From positions 1-64,000 of the forward strand of contig NZ_DLHM01000003.1 of NCBI RefSeq assembly GCF_002483205.1: a DNA stretch of 64,000 nucleotides, given 5' to 3'. A program made the position numbers and the translations under genes. The notes below the pieces were generated by a model. It searched no databases. It was not told where the DNA came from and saw only the letters and a program-made list of their open reading frames with translations. Below are positions 43,618 to 52,386 of the stretch, one piece after another (the stretch's first letter is position 1; every line of letters starts with the position of its first letter). The DNA comes from Flavihumibacter sp. UBA7668. GTDB lineage: Bacteria > Bacteroidota > Bacteroidia > Chitinophagales > Chitinophagaceae.

Positions 43618-44100
43618 TCATTTTAATTTCTGGTTCAGATTTTCCAGAACGAGAAAAACAGCCGGACAAAAACTGCTGTTCTTAAGTGTGAGTGGAATTC
43701 TTTTAAGCAGCACATCTTCATCGGTATAGGGGAAACGGGCACAATCTGAGGGCCTGCTATCATATACACTACAGGCATTATCAGATCCAAGAAAGGGGCA
43801 GGGCGATGATTTGGTAACATAATCCCCTTCTTTGTCGAGCTGGAGATACTGGGCAATAAACTGACTTTCTTTCATCCCGAGCAGTTTACTCAGGCGTTTG
43901 ATGTCTGTGGTCTTAAATCTTGGTGAATAATTTTTGCAACAGGCTGCACAATCCAAACAGTTGATTTTCTCAAATGCTTCCTCATGCAAATCAGGCAGGG
44001 CTTTTAATACCTTGTTTTTGGGAGCCGTTTCCAGCATCCGTTTAAACTGTTTCTGACGCTCCTCCGATCTTTTCTGCCAATGCTGCGGTAAATCCTCCAT
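43618..44100 (-). CDS. YkgJ-family cysteine cluster protein
   Basis: A 160-residue cytosolic protein with the CxxCxxCC motif CLDCAACCKNY (near residue 50) and later cysteines in CPFLGSDNACSVYDSRPSDCARFPY. The YkgJ family (CxxCxxCC) binds zinc or an Fe-S cluster; function is unknown. Only 4 bases separate its -7 element from the ATG, implying a leaderless or nearly leaderless transcript. Confidence 0.87.
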   Translation of the reverse strand: MEDLPQHWQKRSEERQKQFKRMLETAPKNKVLKALPDLHEEAFEKINCLDCAACCKNYSPRFKTTDIKRLSKLLGMKESQFIAQYLQLDKEGDYVTKSSPCPFLGSDNACSVYDSRPSDCARFPYTDEDVLLKRIPLTLKNSSFCPAVFLVLENLNQKLK

Positions 44101-44104
44101 TCCA

Positions 44105-44112
44105 CAAAGGTA
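44105..44112 (-). promoter_or_regulatory. ykgJ-like gene -7 element
   Basis: On the minus strand this reads TACCTTTG, matching TAnnTTTG, and ends 4 bases before the ATG at 44100. Confidence 0.5.
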
Positions 44113-44119
44113 CTCCTTT

Positions 44120-44174
44120 CACCCGACCGGTGCCACCCGACCGGTAATTCCGGTCGGGTGGCACCGATCGGGTG
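44120..44174. repeat. 25-bp hairpin built from repeated 11-mers
   Basis: Arms at 44120-44144 and 44150-44174 are 25 bp each with one mismatch and a 5-base TAATT loop. Each arm contains two copies of a CACCCGACCGG-type unit (the outer right copy with one change), so the element holds four such units. It sits between the divergent YkgJ-type and gcvP genes, just upstream of both -7 elements. It could be a regulator-binding site or a REP/MITE-like hairpin. No second copy was seen in the window. Confidence 0.75.
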
Positions 44175-44186
44175 GAGAAAAGATTG

Positions 44187-44194
44187 TAACTTTG
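44187..44194 (+). promoter_or_regulatory. gcvP -7 promoter element
   Basis: TAACTTTG matches the -7 consensus and lies 29 bases before the ATG at 44224. The -33 position falls within the hairpin, not a TTTG. Confidence 0.5.
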
Positions 44195-44223
44195 CGCATC
44201 CAAAAAGCATAACCGCACACATT

Positions 44224-47106
44224 ATGAATTTATTCCAAGCACAGTCGAATGAATTTCTTGGCCGTCATATTGGAACCCTGGCAGATACCGATAGCATGCT
44301 GGCAACCATCGGTGTAGGTTCCCTGGACGAACTGATAGACAAAACCGTACCTGCCAGTATCCGTTCAAAGGGTACCTTAGCCGTTCCTGATGCAGTAAGT
44401 GAGGCGCAGTACCTGCGTGATCTGAAAGCTGTTTCCATGAAAAACCAGGTATTCCGGAATTTCATTGGTCAGGGGTATTATGATACCATTACGCCCAGCG
44501 TAATACTTCGGAATGTTTTTGAAAATCCGGGATGGTATACCCAATACACCCCATATCAGGCAGAAATTTCACAGGGACGACTGGAAAGCTTGTTGAACTA
44601 TCAGACAATGGTAGCTGATTTAACCGGCCTGCCCCTGGCGAATGCATCCCTGCTGGATGAAGCAACTGCTGCAGCAGAAGCCATGAATATGTTTTTTCAC
44701 CATGTAAACCGGACGGAGCAAATCAACCAACCCCGGTTTTTCGTTGATGCTTCTGTATTCCCTCAAACAATTGATCTGATTTATACCAGAGCCATTCCCA
44801 TTGGAATAGAAGTAGTAACAGGCGATTACAAAACTGCCACCATTGACAGCAGCTATTTTGGCGCACTTGTACAATATCCGAACAGCAAGGGAAGCATTGA
44901 AGATTATCGCAGCTTTATAAAATCTGTGCATTCGGTTGGTGGATTTGTTGCGATGGCGACCGATCTGCTGGCACTTACACTTTTAACACCACCCGGTGAG
45001 TTGGGTGCAGATGTAGCCCTCGGATCTGCCCAGCGTTTTGGTGTTCCTTTAGGATATGGTGGTCCGCATGCTGCATTTTTCAGTGCGAAAGACGAGTTCA
45101 AAAGAGCCTTACCCGGCCGTATAATCGGAGTTAGTGTGGATGCAAGCGGTAATCGCGCCCTGCGTATGGCACTTCAAACAAGGGAACAACATATCAAGCG
45201 GGAAAAAGCTACTTCCAATATTTGTACAGCTCAGGCTTTACTGGCCAATATGGCCGCTATGTATGCTGTATATCATGGTCCGGATGGTCTGTTACAAATT
45301 GCCAAAAGGGTTGCCTTACTTACTAAAACCCTGGCAGAAGCTCTGCAGGATTTGGGTTATTCCATGGAGGAAGCACATTATTTCGACACGCTTCAGGTGA
45401 AAGTTTCCAATATTGTTGCAATTCGCGAACTGGCCGAACAGCAGAAAATCAACTTCCGTTATCAGGATAAGATTGTTGGACTGTCGCTCGACGAAACCAC
45501 CACTCAGGCAGATTTGCTGGATATTTTACATGTTTTTGCAACTGCTGCAGGCACTGATACAGCCGGACTCACCTTTAATTACGATGCGATTCTCGATACA
45601 ATACCAGGCAGCCTTACCCGAACATCTGACTACCTGACTCATCCTGTATTCAATACACATCATAGTGAAAGCCAGATGATGCGGTATATGAAATCATTGG
45701 AGAATAAAGATCTTTCTTTAAACACTTCCATGATTTCTTTGGGAAGCTGTACTATGAAACTGAATGCAGCAACTGAAATGATTCCACTGAGTTGGGCACA
45801 TTGGAGTAAAATGCATCCCTTTGCACCGGTAAACCAGGCCGGCGGTTACCAGCAAATCATTTCTGAATTATCAAAATTCCTTTGCTCAATAACTGGTTTT
45901 GATGCTTGCAGTATGCAACCCAATAGTGGTGCACAGGGCGAATATGCCGGCTTATTAACCATCCGGAATTTTCACCTGGCAAATGGCGATTCAAATCGTA
46001 CAGTCTGCCTGATTCCAATATCTGCCCATGGAACCAACCCGGCTTCAGCAGTTATGGCCGGCATGAAAGTGGTAGTGGTGAAAGCCCTTGATAACGGATA
46101 CATCGATGTTGCCGATTTCAAAACAAAAGCTGAACAATATAAGGATGTATTAGCCGGAACAATGATAACCTACCCAAGTACCTACGGAGTGTATGAGGAA
46201 AGCGTAAAAGAAATCTGCGAAATCGTTCACCAGTATGGTGGTCAGGTATACATGGATGGTGCCAATATGAATGCACAGGTTGGACTGACATCACCCGGAT
46301 TGATCGGAGCAGATGTTTGTCACCTGAACCTGCATAAAACATTTGCGATTCCGCATGGTGGCGGCGGACCAGGAATGGGTCCTATCTGTGTAAAGCAACA
46401 TCTGGCCAATTACCTGCCCGGACATTGGTCTACAGGCAATATAAATCCGGAAGATTCCGGTGCCGTATCTGCTGCCCCCTATGGATCAGCCTCCATCCTG
46501 TTGATAAGTTATGCCTATTGCAAACTCCTGGGAGCAAAAGGCTTGAGAAACGCAACAGAATATGCGATCCTGAATGCCAATTATATGAAAGCCAGATTGG
46601 AAAAAGCCTATCCAATTTTATATACCGGAGAAAACGGCACCTGTGCGCATGAATTTATTGTAGATCTCCGTCCATTTAAAACATCCGCAGGAATTGAAGC
46701 AGAAGATATAGCCAAACGACTGATGGATTATGGTTTCCATGCTCCTACCATGAGTTTTCCTGTACCGGGAACCATCATGATTGAGCCAACGGAAAGCGAA
46801 GACAAACCGGAGCTGGACCGATTCTGCGATGCCCTGCTTTCAATACGTAAAGAAATAGCTGCCATTGAAGAAGGCCGCGCAGATAAAACAAATAATGTTT
46901 TGAAGCATGCTCCGCATACGCAGGTAATTATTACGGCAGACGAATGGAACCGACCTTATGGTCGTCAGGAAGCAGCCTATCCATTACCCTATGTATTGGA
47001 GAATAAATTCTGGCCAAGTGTCAGCAGGGTAAATAATACCCATGGCGACCGGAACCTGATTTGCACCTGCGAACCGGTAAGTTCCTATGCAGAAGAAACA
47101 GCCTGA
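44224..47106 (+). CDS. gcvP: Glycine dehydrogenase (P-protein), single-chain
   Basis: GcvP decarboxylates glycine and passes the aminomethyl group to the lipoyl H-protein. The 960-residue protein is the fused form, containing both halves: FIGQGYYDTITPSVILRN and LGSAQRFGVPLGYGGPHAA in the first, and SCTMKLNAATEM, HGTNPASAVMAGM and CHLNLHKTFAIPHGGGGPG (PLP-lysine) in the second. I chose ATG 44224 (MNLFQAQS); a longer frame from 44158 would run through the hairpin. The stop abuts the convergent deacetylase stop. Confidence 0.97.
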   Translation: MNLFQAQSNEFLGRHIGTLADTDSMLATIGVGSLDELIDKTVPASIRSKGTLAVPDAVSEAQYLRDLKAVSMKNQVFRNFIGQGYYDTITPSVILRNVFENPGWYTQYTPYQAEISQGRLESLLNYQTMVADLTGLPLANASLLDEATAAAEAMNMFFHHVNRTEQINQPRFFVDASVFPQTIDLIYTRAIPIGIEVVTGDYKTATIDSSYFGALVQYPNSKGSIEDYRSFIKSVHSVGGFVAMATDLLALTLLTPPGELGADVALGSAQRFGVPLGYGGPHAAFFSAKDEFKRALPGRIIGVSVDASGNRALRMALQTREQHIKREKATSNICTAQALLANMAAMYAVYHGPDGLLQIAKRVALLTKTLAEALQDLGYSMEEAHYFDTLQVKVSNIVAIRELAEQQKINFRYQDKIVGLSLDETTTQADLLDILHVFATAAGTDTAGLTFNYDAILDTIPGSLTRTSDYLTHPVFNTHHSESQMMRYMKSLENKDLSLNTSMISLGSCTMKLNAATEMIPLSWAHWSKMHPFAPVNQAGGYQQIISELSKFLCSITGFDACSMQPNSGAQGEYAGLLTIRNFHLANGDSNRTVCLIPISAHGTNPASAVMAGMKVVVVKALDNGYIDVADFKTKAEQYKDVLAGTMITYPSTYGVYEESVKEICEIVHQYGGQVYMDGANMNAQVGLTSPGLIGADVCHLNLHKTFAIPHGGGGPGMGPICVKQHLANYLPGHWSTGNINPEDSGAVSAAPYGSASILLISYAYCKLLGAKGLRNATEYAILNANYMKARLEKAYPILYTGENGTCAHEFIVDLRPFKTSAGIEAEDIAKRLMDYGFHAPTMSFPVPGTIMIEPTESEDKPELDRFCDALLSIRKEIAAIEEGRADKTNNVLKHAPHTQVIITADEWNRPYGRQEAAYPLPYVLENKFWPSVSRVNNTHGDRNLICTCEPVSSYAEETA

Positions 47107-47970
47107 TTAAAAACCCGATTTCATACGTGTCAAGAGCTGGGTACCTGACCAGGTACCCGGCACTATGATGCGGCGGATCGTATAGAGCGGGTCATTCTCA
47201 TCTCTGCCTGTGGATAATATAAAGGCGGATTGTATTCCTCTTTTCTTTAATTCAGGAATGGCTTCGGGATTCCATAATCCAAAAGGATAAGCGAAATGCG
47301 TAACCGGCTTTCCTGTAATTTTTTCAAGGTTAGCTTTTGGCTTTTCGATTTGTTTCACCCATTCATCCCCCACATATTTTTTTACATTGTGGTGATCCCA
47401 GGTATGTAAACCAATGGTATGCCCATCGTCAGAAAGGGCTTTTATCTGCTCTGCCCTCATGTAATTAGGACGATTAATCGCCACGGTCATAATAAAATAG
47501 GCAGCTTTCATTTTATATGGATCCAATATTTCACGGGTGATATCAAACTGCTCATCACAACCATCATCAAAACTGATTAAAACCGATTTTTCAGGTAAGT
47601 CCTGACCGGTATACAGGTATTGCAACAGCTGATCAGGCAGAATTGTCTGAAATCCACTATCATGAAGGGCTTTCATCTGATCGCGAAAAATGTCCGGAGG
47701 AACGATATAGGCTTTGGCAGTGGGACTATCTCCCGGCTTGTAAGGTCTGATCTGGTGGTAGCAAAGAATCGGCACCTGCTTCCTTGCCAGAATGGAACTT
47801 GCACTGCTATCAAAAACAGGTTTAGCATGGTGTGCAAATTTTGCACTATCTATTTTTGATAATCCGGTGACTTCTTCCTCTGCAGGTGTGGGATTTCCGG
47901 AGGCGGATCCACAGGCATGCAGGCCAATCAACAAAACAGCATAACAACAGGTTTCGAGCCAGGACTTCAT
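47107..47970 (-). CDS. Polysaccharide deacetylase lipoprotein
   Basis: A 287-residue lipoprotein of carbohydrate esterase family 4. The signal ends in a lipobox LHAC (Cys near residue 20). The NodB domain shows SFDDGCDEQFD (motif 1 with the catalytic Asp-Asp), HTWDHHNVKK (motif 2 metal histidines) and FAYPFG (motif 3). It probably removes acetyl groups from cell-wall or exopolysaccharide. The start is ATG 47970; ATG 47982 adds four residues. Confidence 0.9.
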   Translation of the reverse strand: MKSWLETCCYAVLLIGLHACGSASGNPTPAEEEVTGLSKIDSAKFAHHAKPVFDSSASSILARKQVPILCYHQIRPYKPGDSPTAKAYIVPPDIFRDQMKALHDSGFQTILPDQLLQYLYTGQDLPEKSVLISFDDGCDEQFDITREILDPYKMKAAYFIMTVAINRPNYMRAEQIKALSDDGHTIGLHTWDHHNVKKYVGDEWVKQIEKPKANLEKITGKPVTHFAYPFGLWNPEAIPELKKRGIQSAFILSTGRDENDPLYTIRRIIVPGTWSGTQLLTRMKSGF

Positions 47971-48079
47971 TTTTACCACCATTTTGGTTTAACTATTGGA
48001 TTTTCCATACAAATAACGGTAGTATCCGGCATTTCTTATCATAGTGGATAAAAAAACGGAAACCTTTATCTTCGTTTTC

Positions 48080-48730
48080 ATGCCGGTTAAAGATTATTAT
48101 CAGGTTCTGGAAATACCGTACAATGCCACTGAATTGGAGATTAAAAAAGCCTATCGGAAACTGGCCATGCGTTATCATCCCGATAAAAATACCGGTAACC
48201 CATTGGCGATCCAGCATTTCCGGGAAATTCAGGAAGCCTATGATATACTTTCCAATCCGGTAAAAAGAAGCGAATACCATCAAATCAGGTGGCAGCATGA
48301 AGGCTTTCAGAATCGATTTGTTTCTCCTACCCTGGTAACGCCGGAATTATTATTGCAGGAAGCAAAAAAAATCAACAGATTAGTAAGTCAGATGGATGTA
48401 TTCCGAATGAATCAGGAAGCACTGCATCAGGAATTAAGTCAACTAATGAATTCCAAACATTGCTTAGTGTTGCAGGATTGTCCATCGGAAAATTTATTAA
48501 AAGAATTCATTTTAAGTGTATTGAAGTCAATGAATCCATTAAAATTCCATTATTGGAGAACACTCATTCCATCATTGGTAAAAATTGCCGGAATAAATAA
48601 CCAGTTGCTTGAAATTATTTACCAAAACGAAAAGAAAAAGAAGAAAGAATTCCTGTTGATGAGATTGCAACCACTGATAATATTGTTAACAGTTGCATTA
48701 ATATGCATACTGATTTACTTAATTGCCTAA
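48080..48730 (+). CDS. J-domain protein with C-terminal membrane anchor
   Basis: A 216-residue protein with an N-terminal J-domain (1-70): YYQVLEIPYNATELEIKKAYR, the HPDKNTGN loop (HPD near residue 34), and FREIQEAYDILSN. A helical middle region and a C-terminal membrane helix (about 195-216) follow. J-domains stimulate Hsp70 (DnaK) ATPase, so this may recruit DnaK to the membrane. I chose ATG 48080, 5 bases after a TATCTTCG promoter element; a longer frame starting 48044 is unlikely. Confidence 0.87.
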   Translation: MPVKDYYQVLEIPYNATELEIKKAYRKLAMRYHPDKNTGNPLAIQHFREIQEAYDILSNPVKRSEYHQIRWQHEGFQNRFVSPTLVTPELLLQEAKKINRLVSQMDVFRMNQEALHQELSQLMNSKHCLVLQDCPSENLLKEFILSVLKSMNPLKFHYWRTLIPSLVKIAGINNQLLEIIYQNEKKKKKEFLLMRLQPLIILLTVALICILIYLIA

Positions 48731-48739
48731 TTTACCAAT

Positions 48740-49870
48740 ATGAAAAAACGAACTCTTCTTTTATTGCTTACCATATTAGTTACGGTTATGGCCTATTCTC
48801 AGGATTATTTTCTTTATACTGGCACTTATACAAATGGAATGAGTGAAGGAATTTATATCTATAAGATTTCAGTTCCTTCAGGCGAAACCGTACTGGTAGA
48901 TGTAATAAAGGGAATTGAAAACCCCTCTTATCTGGCAGTAACCAAAGACGGACAATATCTTTACTGTGTATCAGAAGATGGTAAGGATCATAAGGGTATG
49001 ATCAGTGCCTATAAATTGGATCCATCAACCGGAAAGGCAAGTTTTCTGAACAAAAAAGAAAGCCGGGGTGAAGGTCCCTGTTATATAGCTATTTCAGAAA
49101 ATCGCAAATGGGTAGCTGTCGGTAATTATGGTGGTGGCAACCTGATTACCTATGCTATTGATAAAGAAGGAAAACTTACTGATCAATACCAGTTGGTTCA
49201 TCATGATGGAAAAAGCATGAACCCAAAACGACAGGATAAGCCGCATGTGCATTCTACCAATTTTACACCGGATAATAAATATCTGTTGGTGCCTGATTTG
49301 GGTACTGATAAAGTCATGATTTATTCTTTCAATGAAAAGAAAAAAATGCCCCTGGGTGGAACAGAACAGGGATTTGCAAAAATTACCGATGGCAGCGGCC
49401 CACGTCATCTTGATTTTCATCCCAATGGAAAATGGGTATATGTAATTGAAGAAATGGGAGGCACCATCAGCAGTTGGAAATATGGCACTGGTAAACTGGA
49501 AAAATTTCAGCATATAGATGCACATCCATCCAATTATGAGGGTACCAGAGGAAGTGCTGATATTCATGTTTCGCCTGATGGAAAATTTCTTTATGCATCT
49601 CACCGCTTTGAAGCAAATAACCTGTCGATTTTTTCAATTGATGAAAAAACAGGTATGCTTCAGACTGTAGGGTTTCAGGATCTTCCGGGAAAGAAACCAA
49701 GAAATTTCACCATTGATCCAACCGGTCAATTACTATTGGTAGCCAATCAGGACTCGAATGATATCACGGTGTTCAAACGGGATTTTGGAACAGGAAAATT
49801 AAGCGTTCTTCCAACTGAAATAAAAGTAGGAAGTCCGGTTTGCCTGAAGCTGGTGCCAGTTGGAAAATAG
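48740..49870 (+). CDS. Lactonase-family (6-phosphogluconolactonase-like) beta-propeller
   Basis: A 376-residue exported protein with a signal peptide (LLLTILVTVMAYSQ). The rest is a seven-bladed propeller of the lactonase family, shown by repeated motifs like DGQYLYCVSE, DNKYLLVPDLG, NGKWVYVIEE, DGKFLYASHR and TGQLLLVANQ, and a GPRHLDFHP active-site-like stretch. Cytosolic relatives hydrolyse 6-phosphogluconolactone, but the signal peptide here suggests another, periplasmic substrate. Confidence 0.88.
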   Translation: MKKRTLLLLLTILVTVMAYSQDYFLYTGTYTNGMSEGIYIYKISVPSGETVLVDVIKGIENPSYLAVTKDGQYLYCVSEDGKDHKGMISAYKLDPSTGKASFLNKKESRGEGPCYIAISENRKWVAVGNYGGGNLITYAIDKEGKLTDQYQLVHHDGKSMNPKRQDKPHVHSTNFTPDNKYLLVPDLGTDKVMIYSFNEKKKMPLGGTEQGFAKITDGSGPRHLDFHPNGKWVYVIEEMGGTISSWKYGTGKLEKFQHIDAHPSNYEGTRGSADIHVSPDGKFLYASHRFEANNLSIFSIDEKTGMLQTVGFQDLPGKKPRNFTIDPTGQLLLVANQDSNDITVFKRDFGTGKLSVLPTEIKVGSPVCLKLVPVGK

Positions 49871-49872
49871 AA

Positions 49873-51270
49873 TCAATTGATAACTTCCAGTATTCCATTA
49901 ACAAAAGTTTGGGTATCGAACCATTTGCTATTGGCAGTTTGACCTAATCGAACAATCACAAGATCTTTTGATGGAATGATATAAACATGCTGCCCTTCAA
50001 AGCCGTTAAAATAATAGAGATCGGCCGGCAGTTGGGGAAATTTTCTGTTAGCCGGATTTCCAGGTGCGCCGGCATTTAACCAGATCTGGTAACCATACTC
50101 ACCTACGGGAGCAACCGAAGCTGGTTTTGTAGCAAGTTGAACCCAATTTTCAGGAAGGAGCTGCTCTCCCATCCAGTTACCATTTTGCAGGTATAACAGT
50201 CCAAGTCTCGCCCAATCGCGGGCATTGGCAAAAACATAGGAAGAACCTACAAAATTACCGGAAGCATCCACTTCCATTACCGGGATATACATGCCCAATT
50301 TGTAAAACAATCGTTCATAGGGATACCGATGGTAAAGACTATCTCCAAGTGAGGTCCGGATAATCCCCGAGAGAATATTACTATTTCCACTGCTGTAATA
50401 AAAAAGAGTACCCGGCTTATCCTTTAAGGGATGGGCAGCGGTATAATCGGCCATATTAGCCTTTCTAAACAACATATTGGTAGCATCCGAAGATTTACTA
50501 TAGTTTTCTTCAAAATCCAATCCACTGGTTTGTTGCAATAAATGCTGGACAGTAATTTTTTCCCTGCCATCCTTTTCAGTCAGCCATTCTTTTACAGGTG
50601 CCGGCTGATCAATTGAAATCCTTCCCTCTTTTACCAGTATTCCTATGAGGGTTCCGGTAATTGATTTGGCCATGGACCAGCTTAAATGCCTGTGATGCCG
50701 GTCGTATCCCGGAGCATATTGTTCAGCTACCATTCTTCCTTTATGAAGCACCACCACTGCACGTGTACGCAGGGGTTCATCCGGTTTTTGATCGGTAAAT
50801 GCAAATTGAATAGCGGTACGTATGGATTGTTCAAAAGCAGAAGCATTTTGCAAAGCAATACCAGTGTCAGCAGGAATCCGATCTCCCATCGGCCAGTCAA
50901 CAGTATCCGGATTAATGGAAGGTAACTCAGCCAGCTGCCAGGCTTGTGCTTTGATTTCATCCAGACTCAATTCATTTACTAATGTGCAGCCCAATCCAGG
51001 GCGGAATACCGCTGTTTGTTTAGCCATCCCCGCAATGGCTGCGGTTATTGTACTATCCGGGTTGATGGTTAAACTTGCCAGTTGGAGGGGAAATTTCCCT
51101 AATTCCTGTTCCTGAACCGATTTTAGATCACGGTCTCCCAGGTACATGCAGGAACAGGCCATTTTTGCACTATACCCGGTAATAATGGGAAAAGAATTCC
51201 ATAGATAATTAACCAGGTAGGTGAAAGCAAAAAGAAGAACCAGCAAAACAACCCTTTTCAACCATTTCAT
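49873..51270 (-). CDS. Beta-lactamase-fold serine hydrolase
   Basis: A 465-residue protein with an N-terminal membrane anchor. The class C beta-lactamase-like domain (about 140-465) has a normal SxxK motif (SMAKS near residue 198) and a Tyr motif YYSSGNSN; the late motif HVYIIPSKDLVIVRLG follows. Unlike the protein at 26761, the active site is intact, so it is probably an esterase or peptidase. It may act on peptidoglycan or D-amino peptides; substrate is unknown. Confidence 0.9.
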   Translation of the reverse strand: MKWLKRVVLLVLLFAFTYLVNYLWNSFPIITGYSAKMACSCMYLGDRDLKSVQEQELGKFPLQLASLTINPDSTITAAIAGMAKQTAVFRPGLGCTLVNELSLDEIKAQAWQLAELPSINPDTVDWPMGDRIPADTGIALQNASAFEQSIRTAIQFAFTDQKPDEPLRTRAVVVLHKGRMVAEQYAPGYDRHHRHLSWSMAKSITGTLIGILVKEGRISIDQPAPVKEWLTEKDGREKITVQHLLQQTSGLDFEENYSKSSDATNMLFRKANMADYTAAHPLKDKPGTLFYYSSGNSNILSGIIRTSLGDSLYHRYPYERLFYKLGMYIPVMEVDASGNFVGSSYVFANARDWARLGLLYLQNGNWMGEQLLPENWVQLATKPASVAPVGEYGYQIWLNAGAPGNPANRKFPQLPADLYYFNGFEGQHVYIIPSKDLVIVRLGQTANSKWFDTQTFVNGILEVIN

Positions 51271-51277
51271 GCTTACT

Positions 51278-52330
51278 TTATTTTGGATCCAGCCATTTTA
51301 ATTTGCGTTTCAGTTTGGTACCCGGATTAAATCGTTTAGCCAGTGTGAGCCGATAATTTCCTGTATTAAACTGATAATCGTTTTTTGAACTGGCGCCTTT
51401 CACCAAAATAGTATTTCCAACCAGTGAAAAATTCAGGTTCCAGGTATTACTATTATAACCTACCACTCCCCGGTAAATAAAATTCGGACTGAGGGTTATT
51501 TTATCACTACTTCTATCGCCATAAAACTCTCTCGAAAGACCAAAATCCATATTTAAGGTGGCTGCTCCTGTCATGAACCAATGTTTTTTAAGAACCAGCG
51601 TATAGGCATAACCGGCACCCGGACCCAATTCCAGAAAGCGGATTCGTTTTACTTCCCGCTGATCATAGCGATCCGCAAGTAAGGAAGGAACCAGGACTGA
51701 ATCGCCCGATACAGAGCCGGCATAAATTTCACCTCCAAACAAAAAAGTACCTGCTGATTTTTTTTGCCATTCACTTTGTAAAAATGCAGCGCGGTACGAA
51801 AATCGTTCACCGTTTCGCAAATTATAGACAGCCAGTCCAAATAAGGAGATCCCCAGGTCGGGTCGCAGATAATAGGCTTGTGAATTATTATTTCCCAGTC
51901 CTTTTGGATTCAGGAAATAGCCTTTATAAAATTGTCCGAAAAAATCGATGGTCCAGTTGCGGGTATAGATATGGCTTTGCAAATCAAGATACCTGGTTTT
52001 TCCTTTGCCTTTTTCAGGATTTAAAAAAGGGAAACCATAGGCCAGATTAAGAGTAAAGTTTCTATAAGTAGCGCCCACCCCCATATTCAGGGTGGTATTT
52101 GGCCGGTAGCGCAGGTTGGCAACGGATTTATCTCCCCCAAGGTGAATGGAAGTATATTTTCTCGAAAAATAGTAACGCCCGGTTAAAAGACTGTCATAGG
52201 TTTGAATATAGGCCGGATCAGCCTGGTCAGCAATTGCAACCAGATCAGGATACTGAGCTGAGGCGCAAAATGGCGAACAACCAGCCATAAGGCAAAGGAT
52301 CGTTTTATGAAGGCGGAAAATCAGTCCCAT
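51278..52330 (-). CDS. DUF4421 secreted beta-barrel-like protein
   Basis: A 350-residue exported protein (signal peptide ending FCASAQ) made of alternating beta-strands rich in aromatic residues, with the YYFSRKYTSIHLGGD pattern near the start of the mature domain and a basic RLTLAKRFNPGTKLKRKL end. DUF4421 proteins appear to be outer-membrane barrels of unknown function. ATG 52330 is preferred over 52354, which would add non-signal residues. Divergent from the ABC-F gene. Confidence 0.8.
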   Translation of the reverse strand: MGLIFRLHKTILCLMAGCSPFCASAQYPDLVAIADQADPAYIQTYDSLLTGRYYFSRKYTSIHLGGDKSVANLRYRPNTTLNMGVGATYRNFTLNLAYGFPFLNPEKGKGKTRYLDLQSHIYTRNWTIDFFGQFYKGYFLNPKGLGNNNSQAYYLRPDLGISLFGLAVYNLRNGERFSYRAAFLQSEWQKKSAGTFLFGGEIYAGSVSGDSVLVPSLLADRYDQREVKRIRFLELGPGAGYAYTLVLKKHWFMTGAATLNMDFGLSREFYGDRSSDKITLSPNFIYRGVVGYNSNTWNLNFSLVGNTILVKGASSKNDYQFNTGNYRLTLAKRFNPGTKLKRKLKWLDPK

Positions 52331-52354
52331 ATCAGGTTCACAAATTTGCAGCAA

Positions 52355-52382
52355 TTTGTTGGCACTCCCCTACTTATCTTTG
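52355..52382 (+). promoter_or_regulatory. ABC-F gene promoter, leaderless
   Basis: TATCTTTG at 52375-52382 matches TAnnTTTG, with TTTG at 52355-52358 upstream (spacing 16). The ATG begins 4 bases after the -7 element, so the transcript should be leaderless or nearly so. Confidence 0.6.
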
Positions 52383-52386
52383 CGAA

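Noticed and set aside
44120..44174. Rho-independent terminator
   Set aside because: The hairpin lies between divergent gene starts and has no T run on either strand.
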